The notes under the pieces were generated by a model that searched no databases, had not been told where the DNA came from, and worked only from the letters and a program-made list of their open reading frames with translations. From positions 2,864,120 to 2,928,119 of the forward strand of contig NC_015589.1 in the NCBI RefSeq assembly GCF_000215085.1: a stretch of DNA of 64,000 bases, given 5' to 3'. The translations under genes and the position numbers were made by a program. The DNA is from Desulforamulus ruminis DSM 2154. GTDB lineage: Bacteria; Bacillota; Desulfotomaculia; Desulfotomaculales; Desulfotomaculaceae. Shown in pieces: positions 39,463 to 48,396 of this stretch (position 1 is its first letter; the number at the start of each line of letters is the position of its first letter).

Positions 39463-39650
39463 TTAACGAACTGCCGTAAAAATTTTCTCTTCACGAACAG
39501 CCCGGTGATAATAATATGATCATTTATCCAGGATAATATTTATGCCCGGTGCTAGAAATAGATGGAACTGACCATTCAGCATAAACAAACATAAACCTTT
39601 TTTTAGTGGGTCATACTTAAGATCATCATACATTTTCCTGGAGGTGCCCT
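39463..39650. other. Intergenic, no gene seen
   Basis: About 190 AT-rich bases upstream of the nuclease-fold gene. No clear promoter pair is identified. Confidence 0.35.
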
Positions 39651-40790
39651 TTGTCCCTTTATATTTCCGGCCAAAAATTATTTGAATATATGGTAGCTTA
39701 TGTTTTAAGAAACAACGGTTATATTGCGGGAGTACCGCGCCGAAAGCTGGGCGGGCGGGGAACGCAGCATCAAGTAGGTGTCATCGGGGTGGATTTAAAT
39801 AACAGCCCCTTTTGTTTAAATACGGTTTTAATTGTAGCTGCCAGGGGTCCCGGCGAAACCGATGCCGCCGCCGATATGCAGTTGGTGCGCAACCTCAAAG
39901 CCACGCTGTTGGACCTGGAGCAAACCCTGCCTGCCCGGCGGGAACTCATCCGGGACCTGCTGGACAATAACCGGGGAGATTTATTTCACCGCATTTACGG
40001 GGGTAAAAGGGAAAAAGAAACGTTGACCGTCAATTATGTGGGTGGTGTTTTCATTGCCGGGGATTTTTCCCGCCCGGCCTGGGAATATGCCAATGCCCAC
40101 GGCATTTATGTGGTGCATTTGCCGGAAGTCTTCGCCGAAGAGCCTTTGCTGGATTGGCAGCAGAGAATACGCCTGTCCCTGGACCGGGTCATGGCGGCGG
40201 ATAACCGGATCACCCTGCCGGGCCTGGCCAAAAAAACAAAAAAGATCAGCGACTTCAAGGAAATTCTCACCCTCCTCCGGCAGCCCCGGCAGGAAGATTT
40301 AATTCCCGAGCAAAGTCATGATCTTTTCACCATCTTCAACGAGCTGCTCCGTACCGAGGAAATGAGCGCCCTGGCCCGGAGCCTGCGTCAAACCGCCCTC
40401 ACCACCATCAACGGGTATCCGGTGGTGCTGGAATACAATGTAAGTTACAAAGCCCTGGTGGATGCGGCCCTGGCCATTTATGAGCGAAAAATCCGCCGGA
40501 TTAAATCCGTGGCCCCGGCCACCACCTATAAGCCGCTGGACGTGGTCCACCTCAAAATTGATTCCGTAACGCCCACCATGGACCGGCAGGTGCTTAAATT
40601 TTCCTACCGGGCGGACAAAGAAGAAGTCCCCTCCTCCATTGAACATTTGTCCGGTTCGGTATACGTACCCAACTCACTGCTGGATAAACGCTCCATGGAA
40701 AGATTCCGGTTGAAGATGCCCCTAAAAGCCGGCCTCAGCCTGGTGTGCGAATTCCAAAGGAAACCTTCCAGACTGGCTCAAAGCATTTAA
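39651..40790 (+). CDS. PD-(D/E)XK nuclease-fold-like protein with degenerate active site
   Basis: A 379-residue protein from TTG 39651, six bases after GGAGGTG. Residues 8-65 resemble Mrr/restriction-type nucleases: LFEYMVAYVLRNNGYIAGVP, then GGRGTQHQVGVIGVDL and NTVLIVAARG. In active relatives the first part reads HQxD and the second ExK; here Asp is Gly (residue 43) and the Glu-x-Lys site reads AAR (63-65). The remaining 250 residues are unassigned. It may bind DNA without cutting, or be unrelated. Convergent with paaK, with only four bases between. Confidence 0.6.
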   Translation: MSLYISGQKLFEYMVAYVLRNNGYIAGVPRRKLGGRGTQHQVGVIGVDLNNSPFCLNTVLIVAARGPGETDAAADMQLVRNLKATLLDLEQTLPARRELIRDLLDNNRGDLFHRIYGGKREKETLTVNYVGGVFIAGDFSRPAWEYANAHGIYVVHLPEVFAEEPLLDWQQRIRLSLDRVMAADNRITLPGLAKKTKKISDFKEILTLLRQPRQEDLIPEQSHDLFTIFNELLRTEEMSALARSLRQTALTTINGYPVVLEYNVSYKALVDAALAIYERKIRRIKSVAPATTYKPLDVVHLKIDSVTPTMDRQVLKFSYRADKEEVPSSIEHLSGSVYVPNSLLDKRSMERFRLKMPLKAGLSLVCEFQRKPSRLAQSI

Positions 40791-40794
40791 AGGC

Positions 40795-42087
40795 TTATAC
40801 CATATCCTTTTCCCTTAAATCAAATACACGCTTGCTCTTCTTTTCCGACCGGGGCAGCATTCCGCAGGCCACCACTTCCACCTCGGCCTGAATGCCGATG
40901 CGGGTTTTAATATTGCGGCGGCACTCGTCGGCCAAAGTCTTGTAATCGGCGCCCTCCCGGGCTTCCACTTTGATGGCGATGCGATCCTTTCCTTCCTGGC
41001 GGGTCAGCAGAATTTGGTATTCACTGCTGGCCCCCGGGGACAGGCGTAAAACGTGATCAATCTGACCCGGATAAATATTCACGCCTTTTACCTTGACCAT
41101 GTCGTCCGTCCGGCCCAGAACCCGGTCCATCATGGGGAAGGGAGAGCCGCAGGAGCAGGCTTCCAAACGGAGGCGGGTAATGTCGTGGGTGCGATAGCGC
41201 AGCAGGGGCATCCCTTCTTTGGTCAAAGTGGTGATCACCAGCTCGCCCTGTTGGCCCGGCGGCAAGGGTCTCCCGGTCACAGGATCAATAATCTCAAACA
41301 AAAGATGATCGGACCAGAAGTGCAGCCCCTGGTGGCAGGAACAGTCAATGCCGATGCCCGGCCCGTAAATCTCCGTCAGGCCGTAAATATCAAAGGTTTC
41401 AATGCCCAGCATTTCGGTAATGCGCGCGCGCATTTTATCTCCCCAGCGCTCGCTGCCAAATACGCCCCGCCGCAGGGCAACTTTATCCTTCAGACCCCGC
41501 TTCTGAATCTCTTCCGCCAGCAGCAGCCCGTAGGAAGAAGTTCCGATCAACACGGTGGTCTGCAGATCTTCCATTAACTCCAATTGCTTGTCGGTGTTGC
41601 CCGGCCCCGTAGGAATGGTCATGGCGCCCAAGCGCTCCACCCCGGCCTGAAATCCGATGCCGGCGGTCCACAGGCCGTAACCCGGCGTAACCTGAACCCG
41701 GTCCCGGGGGGTAACTCCGGCCATTTTGAGGCACCGGGCCATCATCTCCGCCCAGGTTTCCACATCGGTGGAAGTATAAGGTACAATCACGGGTTTCCCG
41801 GTGGTTCCCGATGAGGAGTGAATGCGCACCACTTCTTCCTCCGGAACAGCCTGCAGTCCCAAAGGATAGCCCGTACGCAGCTCTCCCTTGGTGGTAAACG
41901 GCACGCCGGCCAAATCCTCCACCCTTTGAATATCTCCCGGCTGAATACCGGCCTCATCCAGTTTCCGCCGGTAAAAAGGCGACCGGGCATAGATCCGTTG
42001 GATCATTCTTTGCAGTTTCCCGGACTGGACCTCAAAAAGGAGATCATAGTCAAAGTTTTTGGCTGATGGTTTTAAAAGCACCGACAT
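40795..42087 (-). CDS. paaK: Phenylacetate-CoA ligase-type adenylate-forming enzyme
   Basis: A 430-residue ligase that activates aryl-acetates to CoA esters. The phosphate-binding motif SSSGTTGKPVIVPYTSTD and YGLTEIYGPGIGIDC are clear, and the C-terminal domain contains GRTDDMVKVKGVNIYPGQID. Beside iorAB it fits aryl-acetate formed by indolepyruvate:ferredoxin oxidoreductase or the reverse, conserving energy as aryl-CoA/ATP. It follows iorB with a two-base gap and ends the operon. Confidence 0.92.
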   Translation of the reverse strand: MSVLLKPSAKNFDYDLLFEVQSGKLQRMIQRIYARSPFYRRKLDEAGIQPGDIQRVEDLAGVPFTTKGELRTGYPLGLQAVPEEEVVRIHSSSGTTGKPVIVPYTSTDVETWAEMMARCLKMAGVTPRDRVQVTPGYGLWTAGIGFQAGVERLGAMTIPTGPGNTDKQLELMEDLQTTVLIGTSSYGLLLAEEIQKRGLKDKVALRRGVFGSERWGDKMRARITEMLGIETFDIYGLTEIYGPGIGIDCSCHQGLHFWSDHLLFEIIDPVTGRPLPPGQQGELVITTLTKEGMPLLRYRTHDITRLRLEACSCGSPFPMMDRVLGRTDDMVKVKGVNIYPGQIDHVLRLSPGASSEYQILLTRQEGKDRIAIKVEAREGADYKTLADECRRNIKTRIGIQAEVEVVACGMLPRSEKKSKRVFDLREKDMV

Positions 42088-42089
42088 GC

Positions 42090-42680
42090 TTAAGCACCTC
42101 CCACTGCTTGTTGTCCTAATTCAAAAGCCTTCAGATTTATCTCCCGCAGCCGGGTGGGAATCAGTTCCATGGCCACCTGCTTCAGATGGGCGGCTGCAAA
42201 GGGCAGTACATTCAGCCCGGCCAAGGCTCCCAGCATCACCATATTGGTGGCCTTGGGGGTTCCTGCCTGCCGGGCCAGCGCCGTAGCATGGACCGGCTTT
42301 AACCCGTCGGCCTGTTCCTGCAAATAGGATATCAGTTGGTCCGGGTCATATTGAGACAATCCGAGGCTTACCGATACGGGAAAAATGGTTTCGGTGTTGA
42401 CCACCACCACGCCCCCTTGCTTTAACTTGGGCAACCCCCGCACAGTCTCCGCCAGTTCAAAACCCAGCAGTATGTCCGCCTGGCCGTTGGGAATCAAGGC
42501 TCCGAAGGAGCCGCTGCCCATGCGCACCTGGCTCATCACTACGCCCTCCCGCTGGGCCATGCCGATGGCTTCGGAAGTTCGCACCGACAGACCGTAATCC
42601 ATGGCCGCCCGGGCCAGTATACGGGAGGCCAGAACATTTCCTTGGCCGCCCACCCCGGTAATGACAATGTCCAACCTCAT
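42090..42680 (-). CDS. iorB: Indolepyruvate:ferredoxin oxidoreductase, beta subunit
   Basis: A 196-residue POR-gamma-type subunit: IVITGVGGQGNVLASRILARAA and the motif EAIGMAQREGVVMSQVRMG. It partners IorA in oxidising aryl-pyruvates (from Trp, Phe, Tyr) to aryl-acetyl-CoA with ferredoxin reduction. It overlaps iorA by four bases. Confidence 0.94.
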   Translation of the reverse strand: MRLDIVITGVGGQGNVLASRILARAAMDYGLSVRTSEAIGMAQREGVVMSQVRMGSGSFGALIPNGQADILLGFELAETVRGLPKLKQGGVVVVNTETIFPVSVSLGLSQYDPDQLISYLQEQADGLKPVHATALARQAGTPKATNMVMLGALAGLNVLPFAAAHLKQVAMELIPTRLREINLKAFELGQQAVGGA

Positions 42681-44479
42681 TGAACTTCCCCTCCCTCAAC
42701 AATGGCTTCCGCCGGGCAGATTTGTTTACATAAATCACAGCCGGTACAGGCGGTGCCGATCACCGGCCCCTCCTCTCCCTTGAACAGGGCGGGACAGCCC
42801 AGCTCCTCTAAACAAACCCCGCAGTCCAAGCACTTTTCCCGGTCAATCCTTCTGGATGGGTTTTGCCCTTTTACCAGAGCAATGCATTCCCTTCTCATCA
42901 CCAGTACCGACACACCCTGGAATTCCAGGGCCTCCCGGGCAGCCTGCACAGCCTCGTCATAGGCCAGCGGGTCCACCACTTGAACCAGGCCGGCGCCACA
43001 GGCTTCAGCCAATCGGGCAATCTCCAGGGGCTCTACCCTTTGCCCGGTGGCATTGCGGGTTAATCCCGGATGGCTCTGGTGCCCGGTCATGGCTGTGGTG
43101 CGGTTATCCAAAACCACCACCGTCAGCCTGGCCCCGTTATGCACGGCATTGATTAAGCCGGGAATACCGGTGTGGAAAAAGGTAGAATCTCCCAAAAAGG
43201 CCACCACCCTGCGTTCGGGCTCCACCAGTTGCAGCCCGGTGCCAAGGGTGATGCTGGCGCCCATGCATAAACAGGTATCCACCGCATTCAGAGGAGCCAT
43301 GTTGCCCAGAGTATAACAGCCGATATCCCCGGTAAAAACAGCATCCGTTCCCCTGGCCGCCTGCTTGAAAGCGTAAAAGGAAGCCCGGTGAGGACACCCT
43401 GCGCATAATACCGGCGGACGTACCGGCAGCGGCGGCAATTTTTTCTCCTCTTTACAAGGCAGGTCTATTTCAAAAAAGGCGGCCACCGCTCTTTTTACCT
43501 TATCAACATCCAGTTCACCCTCCCGGGGCACCAGACGGTTGTATTTCCCCCGGAGCACCAGAGGACGGCGGTGCTGCCAGATCATTTTGATCAGTTGATC
43601 TTCCAACACCGGTTCCTGTTCTTCAATTACCAGCACCCGGTCAATGCCATCCAAAAACTGCAGGGTCGAGTGAACCGGCAGCGGGTACGAGGTCCCGATC
43701 TTTAAAACAGGAATATCCAACTGCATTTGCTCAATGACTTCCAAAACATAATTATAAGCCACCCCGGTGGTCACAATACCGCTTCTTCTGGAACCGGGGT
43801 GAATTTTATTAAAGGGACTGTTTTCAAAGATTTTCTGCATTTCATCCTGCTGCTGATTCAGCCAGCGATGTCTCTTGATGGCCAGGCTGGGAAAAATAAC
43901 CCAGCCCGGGTCCTTTTGAAAACCACCGGGTTTCGGCCGCTCCATTTGCTTTTCATCCACTTCCACGTCCTGACATACATGACAGGTCCGGGTGGTAGGA
44001 CGAATAATCACCGGCAGTCCCAGAGACTCGGAAATATCAAAAGCAGCCCGGGTCATGTCCTTAGCCTCCTGGGGCGTGGAGGGATCCAGCACCGGCAGTT
44101 TGGCAAACTGGGCAAACTTCCGGGTATCCTGTTCATTTTGAGAACTATGGGGCCCCGGGTCATCCGCCACAACCAGCACCAGTCCCCCTTTGACCCCGAT
44201 ATAAGCCAGGGTCATCAGGGGATCCGCCGCCACATTAAGACCCACCTGCTTCATGGTCACCATGGCCCGGGCGCCGGCATAAGCGGCTCCCGCCGCCACT
44301 TCCAGGGCCACTTTCTCGTTCACCGACCACTCCGCATGAAAACCACGCTCCCCGGCCATGCCTGCCAGGGTGGTAAAGATCTCCGAGGAAGGGGTTCCGG
44401 GATACCCGGTGACCACCTGAACGCCTGCTTCCAGCGCACCGTAGGCAATGGCTTCGTTGCCCATTAATAACTTTTTCAT
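42677..44479 (-). CDS. iorA: Indolepyruvate:ferredoxin oxidoreductase, alpha subunit
   Basis: A 600-residue thiamine diphosphate enzyme. The N-terminal pyrimidine domain (MKKLLMGNEAIAYGALEAGV and TGYPGTPSSEI), the TPP domain with GDIGCYTLGNMAPLNAVDTC and GDSTFFHTGIPGL, and two C-terminal [4Fe-4S] motifs (CLDCGVCLEELGCP; CTGCDLCKQICPAEAI) are all present. The start at 44479 follows ACGGAGGG; a longer frame lacks a ribosome site. It feeds reduced ferredoxin into anaerobic metabolism. Its gene is followed by iorB and paaK and preceded by the ECF transporter. Confidence 0.95.
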   Translation of the reverse strand: MKKLLMGNEAIAYGALEAGVQVVTGYPGTPSSEIFTTLAGMAGERGFHAEWSVNEKVALEVAAGAAYAGARAMVTMKQVGLNVAADPLMTLAYIGVKGGLVLVVADDPGPHSSQNEQDTRKFAQFAKLPVLDPSTPQEAKDMTRAAFDISESLGLPVIIRPTTRTCHVCQDVEVDEKQMERPKPGGFQKDPGWVIFPSLAIKRHRWLNQQQDEMQKIFENSPFNKIHPGSRRSGIVTTGVAYNYVLEVIEQMQLDIPVLKIGTSYPLPVHSTLQFLDGIDRVLVIEEQEPVLEDQLIKMIWQHRRPLVLRGKYNRLVPREGELDVDKVKRAVAAFFEIDLPCKEEKKLPPLPVRPPVLCAGCPHRASFYAFKQAARGTDAVFTGDIGCYTLGNMAPLNAVDTCLCMGASITLGTGLQLVEPERRVVAFLGDSTFFHTGIPGLINAVHNGARLTVVVLDNRTTAMTGHQSHPGLTRNATGQRVEPLEIARLAEACGAGLVQVVDPLAYDEAVQAAREALEFQGVSVLVMRRECIALVKGQNPSRRIDREKCLDCGVCLEELGCPALFKGEEGPVIGTACTGCDLCKQICPAEAIVEGGEVQ

Positions 44480-44493
44480 TGAAATACCCTCCG

Positions 44494-45288
44494 TTAATAA
44501 CCGGCCGCCCCAAAGCCTTGCAGCCTGAATAAGATTGCCACAACAATCATAACGGCAATGAGAAACATCACCAGCCAATCTATTCTCTCAATACTGGGTT
44601 CCTTTAAGTACGTGCGGACCCCGCTGCCGTAACCTCTTGTTTCCATGGCAATGGCCAGCCGTTCAGCCTTTTTAAGGGAAATTAACACCAGGGGCAGAGC
44701 CACAGCCACATAAGCTTTAAGTTTGCGCAGGGGGTTGCCGGTGTCAATGGGCAATCCCCGGACCTGTTGAGCATAACTGACCTGAACCGCTTCCATCATA
44801 AAGGTGGGAACAAAGCGTAAAGCGGTCATAAACATAAAGACATAATCATAAGGCAGCTTTAATTTTTCCGTAAGGACCAGAATAATGTCCTTAAACTGGG
44901 TGGTGGCCAGAAAGACCAGAAAACTTAAAACCACCGTCATCATTCTCAGAGCCATAGCCACTCCCAGCAGCACCGCTTCCCGGCTCACCGGCAGATGCTG
45001 GCCGGGTAGCAGATAAAACAGTACGTCCTGTCCGTGAAAAAAGAGGACCTGCAGCAATACTAAAACACCGCCAAAAAGGGTCAAGCCTTTAAGGACAAAA
45101 GCCAGATCTTTTAAAACTTTGCCTGCGGCAGCCACCATGACCACCGAAGATAAAAGAGCCAGCAAATAATACACATGGTTAAAAGTCAGAGCCAAAACCA
45201 TTACCCCCAGTGCCCAGGCCAGCTTGCTCAGAGGGTGCAATTGGTGCACCACGGACTCCCGGTATACATATTCAACCACTCGGGCCAT
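44494..45288 (-). CDS. ecfT: ECF transporter transmembrane subunit EcfT
   Basis: A 264-residue membrane protein with five or six segments. The ATPase-coupling motif AIAMETRGYGSGVRT (ARG type) lies before the last segments, and SYAQQVRGLPID is the first coupling helix. It joins two ATPases with the substrate-binding S component. The gene directly follows the second ATPase gene (contiguous). The module is dedicated: the S-component gene heads the operon. Confidence 0.92.
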   Translation of the reverse strand: MARVVEYVYRESVVHQLHPLSKLAWALGVMVLALTFNHVYYLLALLSSVVMVAAAGKVLKDLAFVLKGLTLFGGVLVLLQVLFFHGQDVLFYLLPGQHLPVSREAVLLGVAMALRMMTVVLSFLVFLATTQFKDIILVLTEKLKLPYDYVFMFMTALRFVPTFMMEAVQVSYAQQVRGLPIDTGNPLRKLKAYVAVALPLVLISLKKAERLAIAMETRGYGSGVRTYLKEPSIERIDWLVMFLIAVMIVVAILFRLQGFGAAGY

Positions 45289-46134
45289 TTAATTTCCCTC
45301 CAGTACACGCATGAGATAGTTGTACATCTCGTCTACCGTTAAGATGACTTCGGAACTTGGGGTAATGTTTAAGCTGTTCAAAGCAGCCAACCGGCTGGCC
45401 AGCATCATAATCTGGGGAGGCTCCAGCAAGGTTTGGGCAAGCTGCTCCTGCCGGCTTAAAACCTCCCGGGTGGGACCCTCCAGCAAAATCCTGCCCTGGC
45501 AAAGGACAACCACCCTTTGGGCAAATCCCGCCACCAGGGACATGTCGTGGGTAATAAACAAAATGGTGTGACCGGCCCGGTTCAAGTTCCGGATCAGCTC
45601 CATGATTTGCAGCCGCTCCTGATAATCCTGACCGGTGGTGGGTTCATCCAATACGATGATCGGGGTTTGCAGCGCCAGTACCGAGGCCAGGGCCACCCTC
45701 TGACGCTGCCCCCGGCTGAGACTTTGAGGGTACGCTTCGGCCTGCTGCTCCAGTCCCACTTCCCGGAGAGCCGCCAACACCCGCCGGTTTATCTCACTTT
45801 CCGGCAGGCCCTGGTTGACCAACCCAAAGGCCACTTCTTTTTTTACCGTATCATTAAAGATCTGATGATCGGGGTTTTGAAAAACAAAACCAACCTCCCG
45901 GGATAATTCGGAAATCCGGGCGGTAGATACATCCCTGCCTGCAACGGTTACCTGCCCTGTCTGAGGACGCAGCAGGCCGATTAAATGTTTTACCAGGGTG
46001 GTTTTGCCGGCGCCGTTTTGACCCACCAGCGCCACCATTTCTCCCTGACGGATGTTCAGGTTAATCCCCTTTAAAGCCGGCTGTCCGCTTTCATAACTGT
46101 GAGCAAGCTCCTTGATATCGATCACCGTTGTCAC
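45289..46134 (-). CDS. ecfA2: ECF transporter ATP-binding subunit EcfA2
   Basis: A 281-residue ABC ATPase: Walker A VGQNGAGKTTL, signature LSRGQRQRVALAS, Walker B PIIVLDEPTTG, switch ITHDMSL. It starts at GTG 46134, behind GGAGGGTTGCCTT, and overlaps the first ATPase by four bases (GTGA). A longer frame upstream lies inside the first ATPase gene. Confidence 0.92.
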   Translation of the reverse strand: MTTVIDIKELAHSYESGQPALKGINLNIRQGEMVALVGQNGAGKTTLVKHLIGLLRPQTGQVTVAGRDVSTARISELSREVGFVFQNPDHQIFNDTVKKEVAFGLVNQGLPESEINRRVLAALREVGLEQQAEAYPQSLSRGQRQRVALASVLALQTPIIVLDEPTTGQDYQERLQIMELIRNLNRAGHTILFITHDMSLVAGFAQRVVVLCQGRILLEGPTREVLSRQEQLAQTLLEPPQIMMLASRLAALNSLNITPSSEVILTVDEMYNYLMRVLEGN

Positions 46135-46991
46135 AAGGCAACCCTCCGTTGTTGAGCCAGTAAATCGCAGCAATACTGAAGACCTTCCTCCAACTGAACG
46201 GGTAATTCCCGGGAATGGGCCTTTAATCTCAGGGCCAGCTCCGTAACCTCCGGCAAGCCTACCCCCAGATGCTTCATTTCCTGCCTGCCAAAAACCTCCC
46301 TGGGCTTTCCGCTTAGAACCATTTCCCCTTCTTTTAACAACACCAGCTCTTCACAATAAGCAGCCAGCAGCTCAATTTTCTGTTCCGCCACCACCACCGT
46401 AATGCCATGCTGCAGGTTTAAATGCTTCAATACCTGAAATACTTCCTTGCTGCCCATGGGGTCCAGTTCCGAAGTAGGTTCATCCAGCACCAGCACTTCG
46501 GGCCGCAGGGCCAGGGCCGCGGCAATGGCCAGACGCTGTTTCTGTCCGCCGGATAAGGAGCGGGTGGAACGGGTGCGTAAATGAGCAATTCCCGTCTGAT
46601 TCAAGGCGGTGTGAATGCGCTGTTCCATTTCCTCCGGAGCCACGCCCAAATTTTCCAATCCGAAGGCCAGCTCCTGCTCCACATCCAGGCACACAATCTG
46701 GGCTTCCGGATCGTCAAAGACCGTCCCCACCAGCCGGGAAATTTGAGCGGTGTTCAGGGTCCGGGTATCCAGCCCCTGCAACTGCACGTCGCCGGTTATG
46801 GTCCCTCCCTCGAAATGGGGGATGATGCCGTTGACGGATTTAATAAAAGTGGTTTTTCCTGCCCCGGTGGGACCGGTTAAACCCACAAAGGTTCCCTTTT
46901 TAATTTTTAGATTAATATTTTTCAAGGCCTTTCCCCCGGACCCGGGGTAGCCGTAACTATAACTGCGAAACTCCAAAGCGTATTCTGTCAT
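46131..46991 (-). CDS. ecfA1: ECF transporter ATP-binding subunit EcfA1
   Basis: A 286-residue ABC ATPase with Walker A GPTGAGKTTF, signature LSGGQKQRLAIA, Walker B EVLVLDEPTSELD. It is the first ATPase of the ECF pair and follows the S-component gene with 26 bases between. Both ATPases have the long C-terminal region typical of ECF rather than ABC importers. Confidence 0.92.
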   Translation of the reverse strand: MTEYALEFRSYSYGYPGSGGKALKNINLKIKKGTFVGLTGPTGAGKTTFIKSVNGIIPHFEGGTITGDVQLQGLDTRTLNTAQISRLVGTVFDDPEAQIVCLDVEQELAFGLENLGVAPEEMEQRIHTALNQTGIAHLRTRSTRSLSGGQKQRLAIAAALALRPEVLVLDEPTSELDPMGSKEVFQVLKHLNLQHGITVVVAEQKIELLAAYCEELVLLKEGEMVLSGKPREVFGRQEMKHLGVGLPEVTELALRLKAHSRELPVQLEEGLQYCCDLLAQQRRVAL

Positions 46992-47017
46992 GGTTTTTAT
47001 CCTGTCTCCTTCAGCCC

Positions 47018-47569
47018 TTAGCGGTAAAGAAATTTTTTCACCGGAGCGTAGAGGGCCTGAGCAATAATCATGTTAATCAGGGACACCGGAATCACTACAC
47101 CCACAAAGGCTGCCTGCATGGCCGCCGCCGGCAGGTGCAGGGCATACTGAAAATTTAAGACCACAAACACGCCGCCGCTTACCAGGGTTCCCAGTAGGGT
47201 CGCCAGGGCCGGCTTAAAGGAATAATTTTTTATGGAAAGCTCCGGCAGATAGCAGGCCAGGAAAGCACAGACCAGAGCGCCGGAGGGCTCACTGAAAAGG
47301 TTCAGATAAGGAATAGGGGATTTAGAAAAGATCATACTGACCGCCCCGGCTACAATACCAATTCCCAGAGCGCCGCCGATTTTCGGCTTAATTAATAAAA
47401 TGGCTAAGCAATACATGGCAATAATAAAGTTTGGGGTAATTCCCAGGATATTGGGAGCAAACATCCGCAGCACCGCCCCAATGGCAATTAAAAAGGCGAC
47501 TACGGCAATTTCCTTGGTACGGTTCATTTTGGTCTCTACAACTCTTTGACCAACCACTTCATGACTCAT
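47018..47569 (-). CDS. ECF S component, tryptophan transporter TrpP-like
   Basis: A 183-residue membrane protein with five or six hydrophobic segments. It resembles TrpP of Bacillus (AVVAFLIAIGAVLRMFAPNI, then KPKIGGALGIGIVAGAVSMI and FSEPSGALVCAFLACY). The start is set at the ATG eight bases after GGAG. The upstream leader has eleven GAG/UAG triplets and a terminator, so TRAP attenuation by tryptophan is likely. It delivers substrate to EcfT/A1/A2 encoded next, and the same transcript may continue to iorAB and paaK. Confidence 0.85.
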   Translation of the reverse strand: MSHEVVGQRVVETKMNRTKEIAVVAFLIAIGAVLRMFAPNILGITPNFIIAMYCLAILLIKPKIGGALGIGIVAGAVSMIFSKSPIPYLNLFSEPSGALVCAFLACYLPELSIKNYSFKPALATLLGTLVSGGVFVVLNFQYALHLPAAAMQAAFVGVVIPVSLINMIIAQALYAPVKKFLYR

Positions 47570-47593
47570 GCTCATCTCTCCTCATCTTAAATT

Positions 47594-47620
47594 AAAAAAC
47601 CAGGCTAAGTAAGCCTGGTT
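47594..47620 (-). terminator. Attenuator terminator of the TrpP/ECF operon
   Basis: AACCAGGCT and AGCCTGGTT arms (nine pairs, five-base loop) followed by TTTTTT on the minus strand, ahead of the S-component gene. An alternative helix can pair upstream GAGTTTAGTTGAG with GTTAACTTTAACC, which contains the terminator's 5' edge. Confidence 0.85.
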
Positions 47621-47642
47621 AAAGTTAACGATATGAACAACG

Positions 47643-47723
47643 CTCCATCGCTCTCAACTAAACTCAGCTCATCTCCGCTCAACCTCCTCTATGAAATTGT
47701 CTTTTCTTGACTCATCTCAGCTA
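47643..47723 (-). promoter_or_regulatory. TRAP (MtrB) binding site, eleven GAG/UAG triplets
   Basis: On the minus transcript, triplets occur at (plus coordinates of the complement start) 47721, 47716, 47711, then 47689, 47684, 47678, 47673, 47668, 47663, 47658 and 47653: UAG, GAG, GAG, gap of 19 bases, UAG, GAG x5, UAG, GAG. Spacers are 2 bases (once 3). A further GAG lies at 47643, and two AAG keep the phase inside the gap. TRAP wraps (G/U)AG repeats with this spacing and eleven is the usual count. It overlaps the antiterminator strand. Confidence 0.85.
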
Positions 47724-47754
47724 CTTACAGGAACCCTATGGTTGCCATGGTTAG

Positions 47755-47783
47755 AGTTTATCATACTCCGCCGGACCTGTCAC
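47755..47783 (-). promoter_or_regulatory. Candidate promoter of the TrpP/ECF operon
   Basis: GTGACA (47783-47778), 17 bases, TAAACT (47760-47755). It fits a start just ahead of the first triplet at 47723. The -10 matches only four of six. Confidence 0.4.
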
Positions 47784-47800
47784 CCATTTTTTCAGCAAAA

Positions 47801-48394
47801 CTAACTGAGGGTAACCACTTTGCCGTCGCCGGTCAGATGATCCAGAATCTCCAGCATATTGGTGACCCGCCCCACAGCCAGTTGATCCTTCAATTGGTAG
47901 TAGTCCAGGCAGGTGCCGCAGGCCACCACTTCCGTGCCCCGCTCCCGGAGTTTGCTGATTTGTTCCAGTACCCTGGACTGTTGAATCACCAAACGCACGC
48001 CGGAATTCACCAGCATCAGCATCCGGGGAGCCGATTTTTCCAGCAGACTGTTAAAAAAGCTGACCATTAGCGTCTCACCTAAATCTTCGGCTCCGCTGCC
48101 AAAGGTATTACTGGCAATGAGATACACCATGGGTCCGGTTTCATTCCGGGCTGCCGGGGCTGTCTGAGGCAGTGTGCCTTCTCCCTTGGTTACGGTAATA
48201 TAAAATTCCCCGTTCTTTTCTTCCACCTGCACTCTACAGCCGGCATTTTCCGCAAAACGGGTTACATTCTCCCGGGCCACCGGATTATCTACCAGCACCA
48301 CCAGGCTTCCCTGCTCCAGCTCCTCCAGCGCCCGCTTGGTGTTGATCACCGGCTGGGGGCAGGCCAAGCCGCGGCAATTTATTTCTTTCAACAT
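47801..48394 (-). CDS. yedF: Selenium metabolism protein YedF
   Basis: A 197-residue protein with an N-terminal TusA-like domain (EINCRGLACPQPVINTKRAL, with CPQP) and a C-terminal DsrE-like domain (about 95-197: MVYLIASNTFGSGAEDLGET). It is found only in organisms with selenium use. It follows selD with two bases between, which supports a shared role in selenium supply. Confidence 0.92.
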   Translation of the reverse strand: MLKEINCRGLACPQPVINTKRALEELEQGSLVVLVDNPVARENVTRFAENAGCRVQVEEKNGEFYITVTKGEGTLPQTAPAARNETGPMVYLIASNTFGSGAEDLGETLMVSFFNSLLEKSAPRMLMLVNSGVRLVIQQSRVLEQISKLRERGTEVVACGTCLDYYQLKDQLAVGRVTNMLEILDHLTGDGKVVTLS

Positions 48395-48396
48395 AC

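Noticed and set aside
39255-39479. 74-codon plus frame in the structured RNA interval
   Set aside because: No ribosome site, low-complexity product, and it crosses the terminator; the pairing pattern explains the interval better.
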